A stretch of 64,000 nt of DNA, taken from CBDBLK01 sp965215445. GTDB lineage: Bacteria > Bdellovibrionota > Bacteriovoracia > Bacteriovoracales > Bacteriovoracaceae. The stretch lies in NCBI GenBank assembly GCA_965215445.1, contig CBDCDT010000002.1:558001-622000 (forward strand). The letters run 5' to 3'. Under the pieces are notes generated by a model. That model searched no databases and was not told the DNA's origin. It was given only the letters and a program-made list of their open reading frames with translations. This document shows positions 16,041-23,227 of this stretch, piece after piece. The translations under genes were made by a program, and so were the position numbers. The number at the start of each line of letters is the position of its first letter. The stretch's first letter is position 1.

Positions 16041-16217
16041 GGGCCTTGTTTGGCGGAATGTGTTCCACCGACAACTTTACTTTTTCGGAAGCGGTCCCTG
16101 GTCATGGTGAGCGAGCTCATCCCCTGGTTTCCAGGCGGCAGTGAGAGGCCTAAAGTGACTATTTACTGCGTCCACCTTATTTCCAGGGTGGGAACTTAAG
16201 GCCGACAAGGTCCTTCC
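16041..16217 (+). ncRNA. ssrS: 6S RNA
   Basis: This stretch has no sensible reading frame but folds as one long rod. The 5' end GGGCCTTGTTTGGC (16041-16054) can pair with GCCGACAAGGTCC (16201-16213), giving an RNA of about 175 nt, the usual 6S size. The inner part follows the order of the E. coli 6S sequence: GCGGTCCCTGG, then GGTGAGC-GAGCTCATC (an apical hairpin), GTGAGAGGCCTAAA (E. coli CGAGAAGCCTTAAA), TCCACCTT (E. coli TTCACCTT) and CCAGGGTGGGAACTT. 6S RNA mimics an open promoter, binds sigma-70 RNA polymerase and lowers transcription in stationary phase. The promoter is just upstream. The ends are estimated from the helix. Confidence 0.8.
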
Positions 16218-16267
16218 TTTCAACTCCGGTATTTGACGGCCTTCCCCTTTCGCCTCATCATTAAATT

Positions 16268-16798
16268 ATGCAAGGCTTTGAAAAGAATCGGGACATTTCT
16301 ACAAACTGGATTGAAAGTTTGGCCCTGGATGAACTCAATATGGAAGAAAGTGGGGTCGTCGATCTCCATGACCACCTCAACCCCGTACACCTCCTGGAAG
16401 AATCCTCAATAAAACTTATGAATCAACTGCGGGATCGCTTTGAACTCTATGTTTCCAAATTTAACGAGTATCGCGGGAATGAGGCCTCTGGTGCCCAAAT
16501 AAAAATTTTCAAGATCTCCAATACAGTCAATGATTTTATATTATTTCGCCACTCCTTAAGATTGGTTTTCGCACGGAAATCCAATGACTTGATTTCTATC
16601 GGTTTCTTGTCAAATGGCCGAGAATTTATTCCTGCACATTCTGAGATTCATAGGCCCGAACAAGTTAACTTCCATGAAATTAATGCTCATTTAGGCCCCT
16701 TTAATAAAACCACATGGAGATTTCAAGGAGAAGAAATTGAAATTGATGCTTTGGTTCGCTACTATATTAGCGAGTTTATCAAACAATCTGCTCGCTAA
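16268..16798 (+). CDS. Hypothetical cytosolic protein, 176 aa
   Basis: I do not recognise this protein. It has no signal peptide or membrane segment, is acidic at the N-terminus, and has an alpha/beta pattern with the segments RHSLRLVFARKSNDLISIGF and TTWRFQGEEIEIDALVRYYI. It begins about 50 bp after the 6S RNA on the same strand and could be transcribed by read-through, since I see no terminator after the RNA. ATG 16268 is the only reasonable start; the ribosome binding site is weak. Confidence 0.65.
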   Translation: MQGFEKNRDISTNWIESLALDELNMEESGVVDLHDHLNPVHLLEESSIKLMNQLRDRFELYVSKFNEYRGNEASGAQIKIFKISNTVNDFILFRHSLRLVFARKSNDLISIGFLSNGREFIPAHSEIHRPEQVNFHEINAHLGPFNKTTWRFQGEEIEIDALVRYYISEFIKQSAR

Positions 16799-16802
16799 AA
16801 CT

Positions 16803-17798
16803 CTATATAAAGCTAATTTCATCACTTAATTTTTCTTTTTTATTCTTCCTGTCCTGACCAAAAAATCTCCGGTGCGTTAATTTTAAAGATTCTGTCACCG
16901 TAGGCAAAGTTATATCAAGTGAACTTTCAGTTCCCTCTACATCAAGTTGAAAATAAGCATTGGAATCTTCTTCAAATAAAGATGAACTATCTTCTACAAT
17001 TGGAAAAGGCCAATTATTACCAATTAAAAACTGTTCATTTTCTTTAAAAATTGAGCAATAAATTTTAGCAAATTCATAATGAGATATAATATCTTTCGAT
17101 GATATTTGAAAAAGCTGATTGTATATATCTCGATCAAAACATGTTTTCACAATCATTGCGATATAAGAAACATCAATAAAACCCAATTTTAGAGAATTGT
17201 CACAACTTACTGTCTCTCTATTTTTAATTTTTTTCTGCATCTCTTCAAACCATGTCAATTGTTCTATTCTCAAACTGCGCCCATAAATTTTACAAGTTCT
17301 AAAAATTATATAGCTTAATGCCATTTTTTGAAGATAAAACTCCGCGGCAGCTTGAGTTTTGCCGTAAACAGTGCTTGCGCCTAAAGTATCTAAATCAGAA
17401 TGTGTTCTTTTTTCCCCTCCAAAAACGAAGCCACTAGAAAAATAACAAATCAATGATTTATACCTTTGACAAAATTCAGCGACGTTGAACAATCCAGAAG
17501 TATTCAAGGCCCCTGCCAACTTGGTGCTAACAGAACACTCATAAACAGAAGACAGGCCTACACAGTAAACTGTAATATCCGGCCTAAATGTAAAGAGTAT
17601 TAATTGAACTTCATCTTTGGTTAAAACATTGCAAGGTAGAGTTAAAATCCCCGATATTCGAGTGGGGTTGCTATAATAAGTTCCAATAATCCTATAATCT
17701 TTTTTAAGTGTCTCCGCTAAATTTGATCCTACAAAGCTGGAAACTCCAAAAATAACGATTGTTTTTTTTCCATTTCCCTTCTCTTCTTCCGTAAACAT
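16803..17798 (-). CDS. NAD(P)-dependent sugar-nucleotide epimerase/reductase-like protein (RmlD/SDR family)
   Basis: A 331-residue Rossmann-fold protein. Starting at ATG 17798, the nucleotide-binding segment TIVIFGVSSFVGSNLAETL appears at about residues 12-30. It is followed by NVLTKDEVQLIL, a YFSSGFVFGG strand and the VYGKTQAAAEFYL helix, all in the order of RmlD/epimerase proteins. In this family Tyr and Lys are spaced YxxxK; here the sequence is YGKTQ, so the Lys position is Gln. The upstream ATG at 17834 lies inside the flagellin terminator and is rejected. Its place after the flagellin genes suggests glycan synthesis for flagella or surface, but the substrate is unknown. Confidence 0.75.
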   Translation of the reverse strand: MFTEEEKGNGKKTIVIFGVSSFVGSNLAETLKKDYRIIGTYYSNPTRISGILTLPCNVLTKDEVQLILFTFRPDITVYCVGLSSVYECSVSTKLAGALNTSGLFNVAEFCQRYKSLICYFSSGFVFGGEKRTHSDLDTLGASTVYGKTQAAAEFYLQKMALSYIIFRTCKIYGRSLRIEQLTWFEEMQKKIKNRETVSCDNSLKLGFIDVSYIAMIVKTCFDRDIYNQLFQISSKDIISHYEFAKIYCSIFKENEQFLIGNNWPFPIVEDSSSLFEEDSNAYFQLDVEGTESSLDITLPTVTESLKLTHRRFFGQDRKNKKEKLSDEISFI

Positions 17799-17831
17799 AG
17801 TTACTATTTTACTCGATTGTCTGGTAAAAAT

Positions 17832-17860
17832 CACCCCTGCTCCATTCGGAGCAAGGGGTG
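17832..17860 (-). terminator. Rho-independent terminator of the flagellin gene
   Basis: On the minus strand CACCCCTTGCTCC, loop GAAT and GGAGCAGGGGTG form an 11-12 bp stem with one bulge, followed by ATTTTT. It lies about 22 nt after the stop codon of the downstream flagellin gene. Confidence 0.85.
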
Positions 17861-17882
17861 TAAAAAAGGAAAATTGTTTGTA

Positions 17883-18713
17883 TCAAAGTAACTTAAGCAC
17901 TGCTCGGGGCGCTTGATTGGCCTGCCCGAGAACGCTTACTCCTGCTTCCAGCAAAATGGTATTTTTGGTCAAATTTGCTGTCTCAGAGGCCACGTCAACA
18001 TCTCTAATACGGGATTTGGCAGCACTAAGATTTTCATCATAAACCGACAAATTCTGAACAGTGGATGACAATCTATTTTGAGTTGCACCCAATCCCGCTC
18101 GAATCCCGTTAACTTGAACAAGAGCATCATCAAGTTTTTTAAGAGACAATTGTGCTCCCTCCTTGGTATTAATACCTTCTCCAGTTATTCCCAAAAAACC
18201 AAGTGTGGTATTGATATTAGTGCCATCGTAGCGCAAACGATCCAATATAGGGTCATTGTTAACTCCAATTTGAAACTCAAGTATCCCACTTGTGCCATCG
18301 AGAAGCTTGATACCGTTGAATTCAACACTCTGTGAAATTCTGTCAATTTCTTCCTTAAGCTGCTGAAATTCAATATCAGTAAATCCACGCTCTGTATCTC
18401 CTACTGTGTCTGATGCTGCCTGGATAGCAAGTTCTCGAAGCCTAATGATAATATTTGAAATTTCATTGAGTCCCCCTTCTGATGTCTGTATCAGAGAAAT
18501 GGCATCATTAGCATTTCTTTTTGCTTGCCTATTTCCTCTGATCTGCGCTCTCAGGTTTTCACTAATCGCCAAACCTGCTGCATCGTCCCCGGCACGAGTA
18601 ATCCTATGTCCTGAAGAAAGCTTTCTCAAATTACTTTGCAGTTCCTTATTCGTCCGAGAAATCCACTTCTGTGCTGAAAGGGCCGACACATTTGTATTAA
18701 TTCTCAATCCCAT
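17883..18713 (-). CDS. fliC: Flagellin, copy A (276 aa)
   Basis: A short flagellin consisting almost only of the conserved D0/D1 parts. The N-terminus has MGLRINTNVSALSAQK, then LRKLSSGHRITRAGDDAAGL and the NANDAISLIQTSEGGLNEI helix. The C-terminus has SRIRDVDVASETANLTKN and VSVLGQANQAP. The variable central domain is reduced to about 60 residues. It would be exported by the flagellar type III system to form the filament. It is preceded by a four-codon mini-ORF and a perfect inverted repeat, and followed by a strong terminator. The last residues (RAVLKLL) replace the usual LSLL-type end. Confidence 0.96.
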   Translation of the reverse strand: MGLRINTNVSALSAQKWISRTNKELQSNLRKLSSGHRITRAGDDAAGLAISENLRAQIRGNRQAKRNANDAISLIQTSEGGLNEISNIIIRLRELAIQAASDTVGDTERGFTDIEFQQLKEEIDRISQSVEFNGIKLLDGTSGILEFQIGVNNDPILDRLRYDGTNINTTLGFLGITGEGINTKEGAQLSLKKLDDALVQVNGIRAGLGATQNRLSSTVQNLSVYDENLSAAKSRIRDVDVASETANLTKNTILLEAGVSVLGQANQAPRAVLKLL

Positions 18714-18715
18714 AA

Positions 18716-18730
18716 CTAATCTCCTTTCAT
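18716..18730 (-). CDS. Four-codon mini-ORF (Met-Lys-Gly-Asp) in the flagellin leader
   Basis: On the minus strand AGGAGG (18738-18743) is followed 7 nt later by ATG AAA GGA GAT TAG. Two bases after the TAG the flagellin ATG begins. The codons AAA GGA GAT also supply the AAAGGAG element for flagellin. The arrangement could be a coupling or regulatory minigene, or simply a second start-like site created by chance. Confidence 0.35.
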   Translation of the reverse strand: MKGD

Positions 18731-18753
18731 AACTCTACCTCCTGTAAATTTAC

Positions 18754-18772
18754 GTCTAACATCATGTTAGAC
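18754..18772 (-). promoter_or_regulatory. Perfect 9-bp inverted repeat upstream of flagellin A
   Basis: GTCTAACATGATGTTAGAC reads the same on both strands apart from its central base. It lies about 10 nt upstream of the AGGAGG element of the mini-ORF and 41 nt before the flagellin start. It could be a protein-binding operator or an mRNA hairpin. No U-run follows on the minus strand, so it is not a terminator for that strand. Confidence 0.55.
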
Positions 18773-18898
18773 AAGGGTTAATAATAGAAGCCTACTCTCT
18801 TGTCTTTGCGATAAAACAACTTCCTTTTTTATCCAAACAAGCTCAATTGATTATTGCAGGTCAATCAACTGTTTCTTCTCAAACCTCCCAATCTACTT

Positions 18899-19747
18899 TT
18901 AAGTCCCTGCTGCCGATTGAATCAAGTTCAGGGCACCAGAAGTAGAAATGTTTGCTTGAGACAATACAGAAATACCTGCATTCATAAGAATGTTACTTCT
19001 TGTGAGTTCTGCTGTTTCAGCAGCAACGTCAGTATCTCGAACACGAGAATTGGCCGCTGAAAGATTCTCTACACTCACTGCAATAGTATTCACTGTAGAT
19101 TGCAAACGATTTTGGAGGGCACCAAAATCGGCCCTAATGCCTGAAACAGAAATTACCGCTTGATCTATGGCCGATAAAGAATTTTGCGATGAAATCTTAT
19201 CAGCAACAGATGCCAGATTGAGTCCAAGTGCCGCTACATTGATATCCGCACTAGATGCATCAAAAGTTAAGCGGTCACTAATGGGATCATTGCGAGTACC
19301 AATTTGCACATCAAAAACTGCGCCTGTACCGTTTAAAAGCGGAACCCCATTAAACTCGGTGGAATTGGCAATACGATCGATTTCTGAAGTTAATTGCTCA
19401 AATTCAACATTGAGAAATTTCCTTTCCCTTAAACCGATAGTATCAGATGCGGCCTGAACGGCAAGTTCTCTCAAGCGAATCAAAATATTTGATACTTCAG
19501 AGAGACTTCCTTCAGCTATTTGAACTAACGAAATGCCATCTTCCGCATTTCTCTCGGCCTGTTTAAGGCCTCTGATTTGGGCCTTGAGGTTTTCCGAAAT
19601 GGCCAAGCCGGCCGCATCATCCCCTGCCCGATTAATCCTCTGCCCCGAAGATAGTCTTTCAAGCGATTTATCCATCGCTAAACGCGTGCCTCTTAAATTC
19701 CTCTGGGCATTGAGGGAGGCCACATTGGTGTTAATCCGAAGTCCCAT
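18899..19747 (-). CDS. fliC: Flagellin, copy B (282 aa)
   Basis: Paralogue of the downstream flagellin. It has MGLRINTNVASLNAQRNLRG, the LERLSSGQRINRAGDDAAGL block and the NAEDGISLVQIAEGSLSEV helix. The C-terminal part has SRVRDTDVAAETAELTRS and ISVLSQANIS. The central domain is short, as in copy A. A good AAGGAGG element precedes ATG 19747. The two copies are separated by 185 bp and each has its own structured leader, so separate regulation is likely. The C-terminus carries an extra IQSAAGT tail compared with copy A. Confidence 0.96.
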   Translation of the reverse strand: MGLRINTNVASLNAQRNLRGTRLAMDKSLERLSSGQRINRAGDDAAGLAISENLKAQIRGLKQAERNAEDGISLVQIAEGSLSEVSNILIRLRELAVQAASDTIGLRERKFLNVEFEQLTSEIDRIANSTEFNGVPLLNGTGAVFDVQIGTRNDPISDRLTFDASSADINVAALGLNLASVADKISSQNSLSAIDQAVISVSGIRADFGALQNRLQSTVNTIAVSVENLSAANSRVRDTDVAAETAELTRSNILMNAGISVLSQANISTSGALNLIQSAAGT

Positions 19748-19763
19748 TTTATCCTCCTTGATT

Positions 19764-19792
19764 GTGGGCCCACTGAGACTCTTTCACAGTGG
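19764..19792 (-). repeat. Overlapping inverted repeats in the leader of flagellin B
   Basis: A perfect 10-bp palindrome GTGGGCCCAC (19764-19773) overlaps one arm of a second inverted repeat, CCACTG (19770-19775) with CAGTGG (19787-19792). The two folds share bases and exclude each other. They sit about 17 nt before the start codon, directly upstream of the ribosome binding site. Confidence 0.45.
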
Positions 19793-19890
19793 CAAATTTT
19801 TGGATTTTACTTCATCTCCAAAAATTCCTTCTACCCTACTCATCGCCATAAAAAAGAAAGCATTAAAAATTTAGGACTAAAAATCGAAAT

Positions 19891-19908
19891 GGGGTCATTT
19901 TGAACCCC
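19891..19908 (-). terminator. Weak terminator-like hairpin after the FHA/TonB gene
   Basis: GGGGT and ACCCC form a 5-bp stem with an 8-nt loop, about 60 nt downstream of the stop codon at 19969. The U-rich stretch is interrupted (ATTTCGATTTTT), so efficiency is doubtful. Confidence 0.3.
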
Positions 19909-19968
19909 TAAAGATTGATTTCTTATGTCAAGATATAAAAGAAAATAAAATGCTAAAGCTTCATACTA

Positions 19969-22038
19969 TTAGCGGGCCTTGGGATAAAAATTAATGGGTT
20001 GATTAACTTCAACAACTCCACCGCCAGAGGGCCTGGGAAATCTAATTCCCTTCAGAACTCTAACAACACAACTTTTTACGTTATTAGAGAGACTGGAAAC
20101 GCTTGAAAGTCCTGCTTTGGAAACATGTCCGCTGGCACCAATAACAAAATTTAAGCGCACGACTCCTCCCGAAGATTCAGGGGCCTGTCCTAGCTCGCTT
20201 TGGTAGCAGTATCTGAACTTAGGAATATTGTCAATTAAAATTTTTCTAATAATATCCGGTGACATCCCTCCCAAGATTACTGTTTTATAAGGAAGGCCTG
20301 AAGTATATATTCCACTTTTGCTTACCAGACCACTGACTCCCCTTTGCGTATCCAATGTTCCTCTGGCCGCACCCGCAATATTACCCACACTAGTATTCAC
20401 TCTAGCAGTTCGTGCAGTTGCACTTCGTCCTGCTTGGGCCAAAGAAGAATCACCAATATTGGAAACAGTCCCTCGCGCGCTCACCGCCCCACGAACACCC
20501 CCTCCTTTTCTAACCAAGCTGCTAACCGAACTTTTGAAGTTAAAAGATTTGTAAGTTTCCACAGCGCCTTTAGAAGCAACATTTGATTTGCGCTTAACCG
20601 GTCTGGGAGTAGTTCTCGGTTTTCGTCCACCATCTTTATTACTCGCTTTTTTTCTAACTCGGGTTAGTTTGTTGGTAGGCCCTTTTTTAGGAGATGCTTT
20701 TTTTACTTTTGCTGGTTTTTTAGGTGCTGGTTTTTTGGCCGCCACTTTAGGTTTTACTATTTTTTTAGGCTTAGATTTTTTGACTGCAACTTTTGGTTTC
20801 GGTTTTTCTACTTTCTTGGGCGCTGGAGTCTTTGCTGCAGGTTTTTTCTTTTTTACTATTTTAGGTTTCGGTCTGGGTTGCTTTTTTATAATTTTCTTTC
20901 TTTTGTATAAAATAGTTGCAATTCGTTCTGGAGCTTTCTCTTCATCGGCCTTCTTATTCACAACGTAAGAACTCATAGCAATCATAAAAGGAATTGCAAA
21001 TAAAAAAATTAAGGCCAAATATTTTTTAAATTCAGGATCTCTTCTTATTAATGGGGCACATTTTACTTTTGGAGGAGCTTCTGTTTGCCGTACAAAAATT
21101 TGCATATTTTTTTTAGAAAAACAGACAATTTCATCATTTTTCAAACAAAAGGCCGTCCCACTACTGCGGTTCTCTTCCCCAAGGGATTTAAACTCAAACC
21201 CCTGTGGAGTATGAACAAATATCTCTCCATTTTTAATTTCAACTAATGGAACTTTTTGATTATTTCCAAGATAAGGGAATTCTATCTCTTTATTTGATGG
21301 CATTCTATTTACTAAATTATAAGTTCCATCTTTCTCGGGAATATAGTCAATTGATTGGATAAGGTCTTTAAAAATGATGATGACCTCAACTGCACTTTTT
21401 CCAACTTCATAATTAAAGATAGGATATAAAGTTTCCACGTCTTCAAAAATATATTCGCTAAACTCTGCTCTAGGGTCTTTAGCAAGAGGATATTCAATAA
21501 TAGGTACTTCTTCTGGAGTGTATTCTGGAGCAACCTCGACTCGATGGTGAGAAGGCGCAGGACGGGCGGAGGGAGTAGAAGGAACTCCAGAAGGAGGGCC
21601 AGGAGGCAATGCAGCAGGTGATTGAACAGGAGGTCTTGGTATCGACCTGCGAGTTGGATGATACGGTTTTTCTAAAATTTCTAATGGTGCTTTAATGGGA
21701 GGGGGAAGTTGAGTTGATGTATCTTGCTGGCGAATTCCAAATTCAATATTGCCAAAAGATATAATCTCTCCTCCATTCAATATCCCTGTCACAACTTTTT
21801 GTCCATTAATTCTAGTACCAGAAGAAGAGTTCATATCATAAATTTTGAACTGTCCTTCAGTGATTATTTCTATAACTGCGTGAATAGGTGATATTCCCTG
21901 AAAAGGAAGGAGAACATCGCATATCTGAGAACTCCCGATGAGAATACGTTTTTTCAGTATTGAACAAACTTCAAAATTTATTGAAGATTTTGAATAAATT
22001 TCATAAACGTTGGTATTTTTTTGTTTATCAAGATTCAC
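19969..22038 (-). CDS. FHA - transmembrane - TonB-like (AgmX/GltG type) envelope protein, 689 aa
   Basis: Residues about 28-105 form an FHA phosphopeptide-binding domain (RILIGSSQICDVLLPF, then SPIHAVIEI, MNSSSGTRINGQ and GEIISFGNIEF). A Pro-rich linker and a second globular part (about 180-335) follow. A single membrane helix (about 345-365, YLALIFLFAIPFMIAMSSYV) comes next, then a long Lys/Pro-rich spacer (about 375-500) that could span the periplasm. The C-terminal domain (about 590-689, including PKFRYCYQSEL, GGVVRLNFVIGASGHVS and VLKGIRFPRPSGGG) resembles the TonB/AgmX-PglI C-terminal domain of myxobacterial gliding proteins. The protein would link cytosolic signalling to the outer membrane. 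It is the last gene of the six-gene operon. Confidence 0.85.
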   Translation of the reverse strand: MNLDKQKNTNVYEIYSKSSINFEVCSILKKRILIGSSQICDVLLPFQGISPIHAVIEIITEGQFKIYDMNSSSGTRINGQKVVTGILNGGEIISFGNIEFGIRQQDTSTQLPPPIKAPLEILEKPYHPTRRSIPRPPVQSPAALPPGPPSGVPSTPSARPAPSHHRVEVAPEYTPEEVPIIEYPLAKDPRAEFSEYIFEDVETLYPIFNYEVGKSAVEVIIIFKDLIQSIDYIPEKDGTYNLVNRMPSNKEIEFPYLGNNQKVPLVEIKNGEIFVHTPQGFEFKSLGEENRSSGTAFCLKNDEIVCFSKKNMQIFVRQTEAPPKVKCAPLIRRDPEFKKYLALIFLFAIPFMIAMSSYVVNKKADEEKAPERIATILYKRKKIIKKQPRPKPKIVKKKKPAAKTPAPKKVEKPKPKVAVKKSKPKKIVKPKVAAKKPAPKKPAKVKKASPKKGPTNKLTRVRKKASNKDGGRKPRTTPRPVKRKSNVASKGAVETYKSFNFKSSVSSLVRKGGGVRGAVSARGTVSNIGDSSLAQAGRSATARTARVNTSVGNIAGAARGTLDTQRGVSGLVSKSGIYTSGLPYKTVILGGMSPDIIRKILIDNIPKFRYCYQSELGQAPESSGGVVRLNFVIGASGHVSKAGLSSVSSLSNNVKSCVVRVLKGIRFPRPSGGGVVEVNQPINFYPKAR

Positions 22039-22064
22039 AACCCCTCCCTAGGTCGTTAAAAAAT

Positions 22065-22325
22065 TTAACGAATTCTCTCTATCCCTTTTTTAATTTCAGG
22101 GTTAAAATTTTTTCTGTAGGGAAGTCTGTTTTTATATTTGAAGCGATTACCTCTACTTACAGATAATGCTTCCGGCAATCCCCTTTCTCCATCAATAGTT
22201 AAATTTTCAAAGTCAAATTTTTGATATTTACGGTATTTGTAAATTGTCCTGCCTTTTTTATATGATCCCATTTCTTGTGCCCACGCACTTGATAATAAAA
22301 TTATAAAAGCTATATACTTTTTCAT
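22065..22325 (-). CDS. Small exported protein resembling CglF
   Basis: An 86-residue protein with a signal peptide (MKKYIAFIILLSSAWAQ). The mature part has a YKYRKYQKFDFENLTIDGE segment and a YRKNFNPEIKKGIERIR end. This pattern (a basic Tyr-rich start, DF..LTI.GE, then a NF.PE..K tail) recalls CglF-type small proteins coded with Glt gliding genes in delta-proteobacteria; this comparison is from memory and needs a profile search. The gene is placed between the TPR lipoprotein (2 bp) and the FHA/TonB gene (26 bp). Confidence 0.5.
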   Translation of the reverse strand: MKKYIAFIILLSSAWAQEMGSYKKGRTIYKYRKYQKFDFENLTIDGERGLPEALSVSRGNRFKYKNRLPYRKNFNPEIKKGIERIR

Positions 22326-22327
22326 AG

Positions 22328-23227
22328 CTAACTCCGTTGATTATTTATAAAATCCCCAACTCTTTCATAATATGCTCTTTCTTCTTCTCCATCTGGCCTG
22401 TCCACATCATCCCAAATATCTTTGGCCTTATCCTTTTGATTGTCTAAATAAAGCGCCATGGCATAATTTAAACCCACCCGAGGGTTCTCATAATAATCAT
22501 CATCTATTTTTAGATAAGTACCAATAGCTGTTTTATAGTCCCCATTGACCAGATATAAATAACCAAGGGCGGCCAGAGCATCTGCATCGCTGTTATCTTT
22601 GTTGAGAAGGGAGTTGAAAACACCTTTTGCTTTTTCAAAAAATCCATATTTTGTATAGAGATTCCCTAAGTTGAACAATGGTGTTCTGGCAAAAGGATTC
22701 ATTCCTCTAGCCTTTTTATAGGCCAACAATGCTTTTTGGTCTTCACCATCCATTTGATAAAGGACTCCCAAATTATTTACAGGAGGAGAATATTTTGGTG
22801 CTAAACTCTTCGATTTGTTGTAAGCAATTAAGGCCTTGCGACGATTACCTTCAAATAATCTACAAGACCCTACATGATTCCAATAAACGGGGTACTTTTT
22901 GTGAGTCCTATATAATTTTTTAAATATTTTACCAGCTCTTGAAAATTTCTTTTTATAACAAGAACTCAAACCTTGATCTAGCAAGTTTTCAGAGTCATCC
23001 AAATTACTTAATCCTCTGCTCAATGATTTATGTGCTGATTCATGACTCAAAATTCCTATTTCTGAAGAACTTATATTTAGAAAATCATCTCCTTTAGAAA
23101 ATTTTTTGAGAGGTGGAGAAGAAAAATCTGCATCTTTAAAATTACCGACGCTATTAGAGGCACATGAGCTTAAAAAGGCCAAGATGCAGAAATTTAAAAA
23201 ATAAAAACCTATCCAATAGTTTTTCAT
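22328..23227 (-). CDS. TPR-repeat outer-membrane lipoprotein (Glt-like)
   Basis: Residues 1-21 form a lipoprotein signal with lipobox LSSC and cysteine at about 21. No Asp follows the Cys, so outer-membrane sorting is expected. The remainder includes at least four TPR repeats, for example PVYWNHVGSCRLFEGNRRKA, PPVNNLGVLYQMDGEDQKAL, RTPLFNLGNLYTKYGFFEKA and ADALAALGYLYLVNGDYKTA. TPR lipoproteins of this kind (Tgl and GltE type) assist the assembly of envelope complexes in myxobacteria. It overlaps the upstream TPR gene by 4 nt (ATGA). Confidence 0.8.
   Translation of the reverse strand: MKNYWIGFYFLNFCILAFLSSCASNSVGNFKDADFSSPPLKKFSKGDDFLNISSSEIGILSHESAHKSLSRGLSNLDDSENLLDQGLSSCYKKKFSRAGKIFKKLYRTHKKYPVYWNHVGSCRLFEGNRRKALIAYNKSKSLAPKYSPPVNNLGVLYQMDGEDQKALLAYKKARGMNPFARTPLFNLGNLYTKYGFFEKAKGVFNSLLNKDNSDADALAALGYLYLVNGDYKTAIGTYLKIDDDYYENPRVGLNYAMALYLDNQKDKAKDIWDDVDRPDGEEERAYYERVGDFINNQRS

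Noticed and set aside
18773..18898. Sigma-28 type flagellin promoter
   Set aside because: No TAAA-N15-GCCGATAA-like match was convincing upstream of either flagellin gene, so no promoter is claimed.
20588..20968. 126-codon plus-strand frame with hydrophobic Gly/Phe-rich product
   Set aside because: It is the complement of the Lys/Pro-rich spacer of the FHA/TonB protein; Lys codons read as Phe on the other strand, so the membrane-like look is an artefact.
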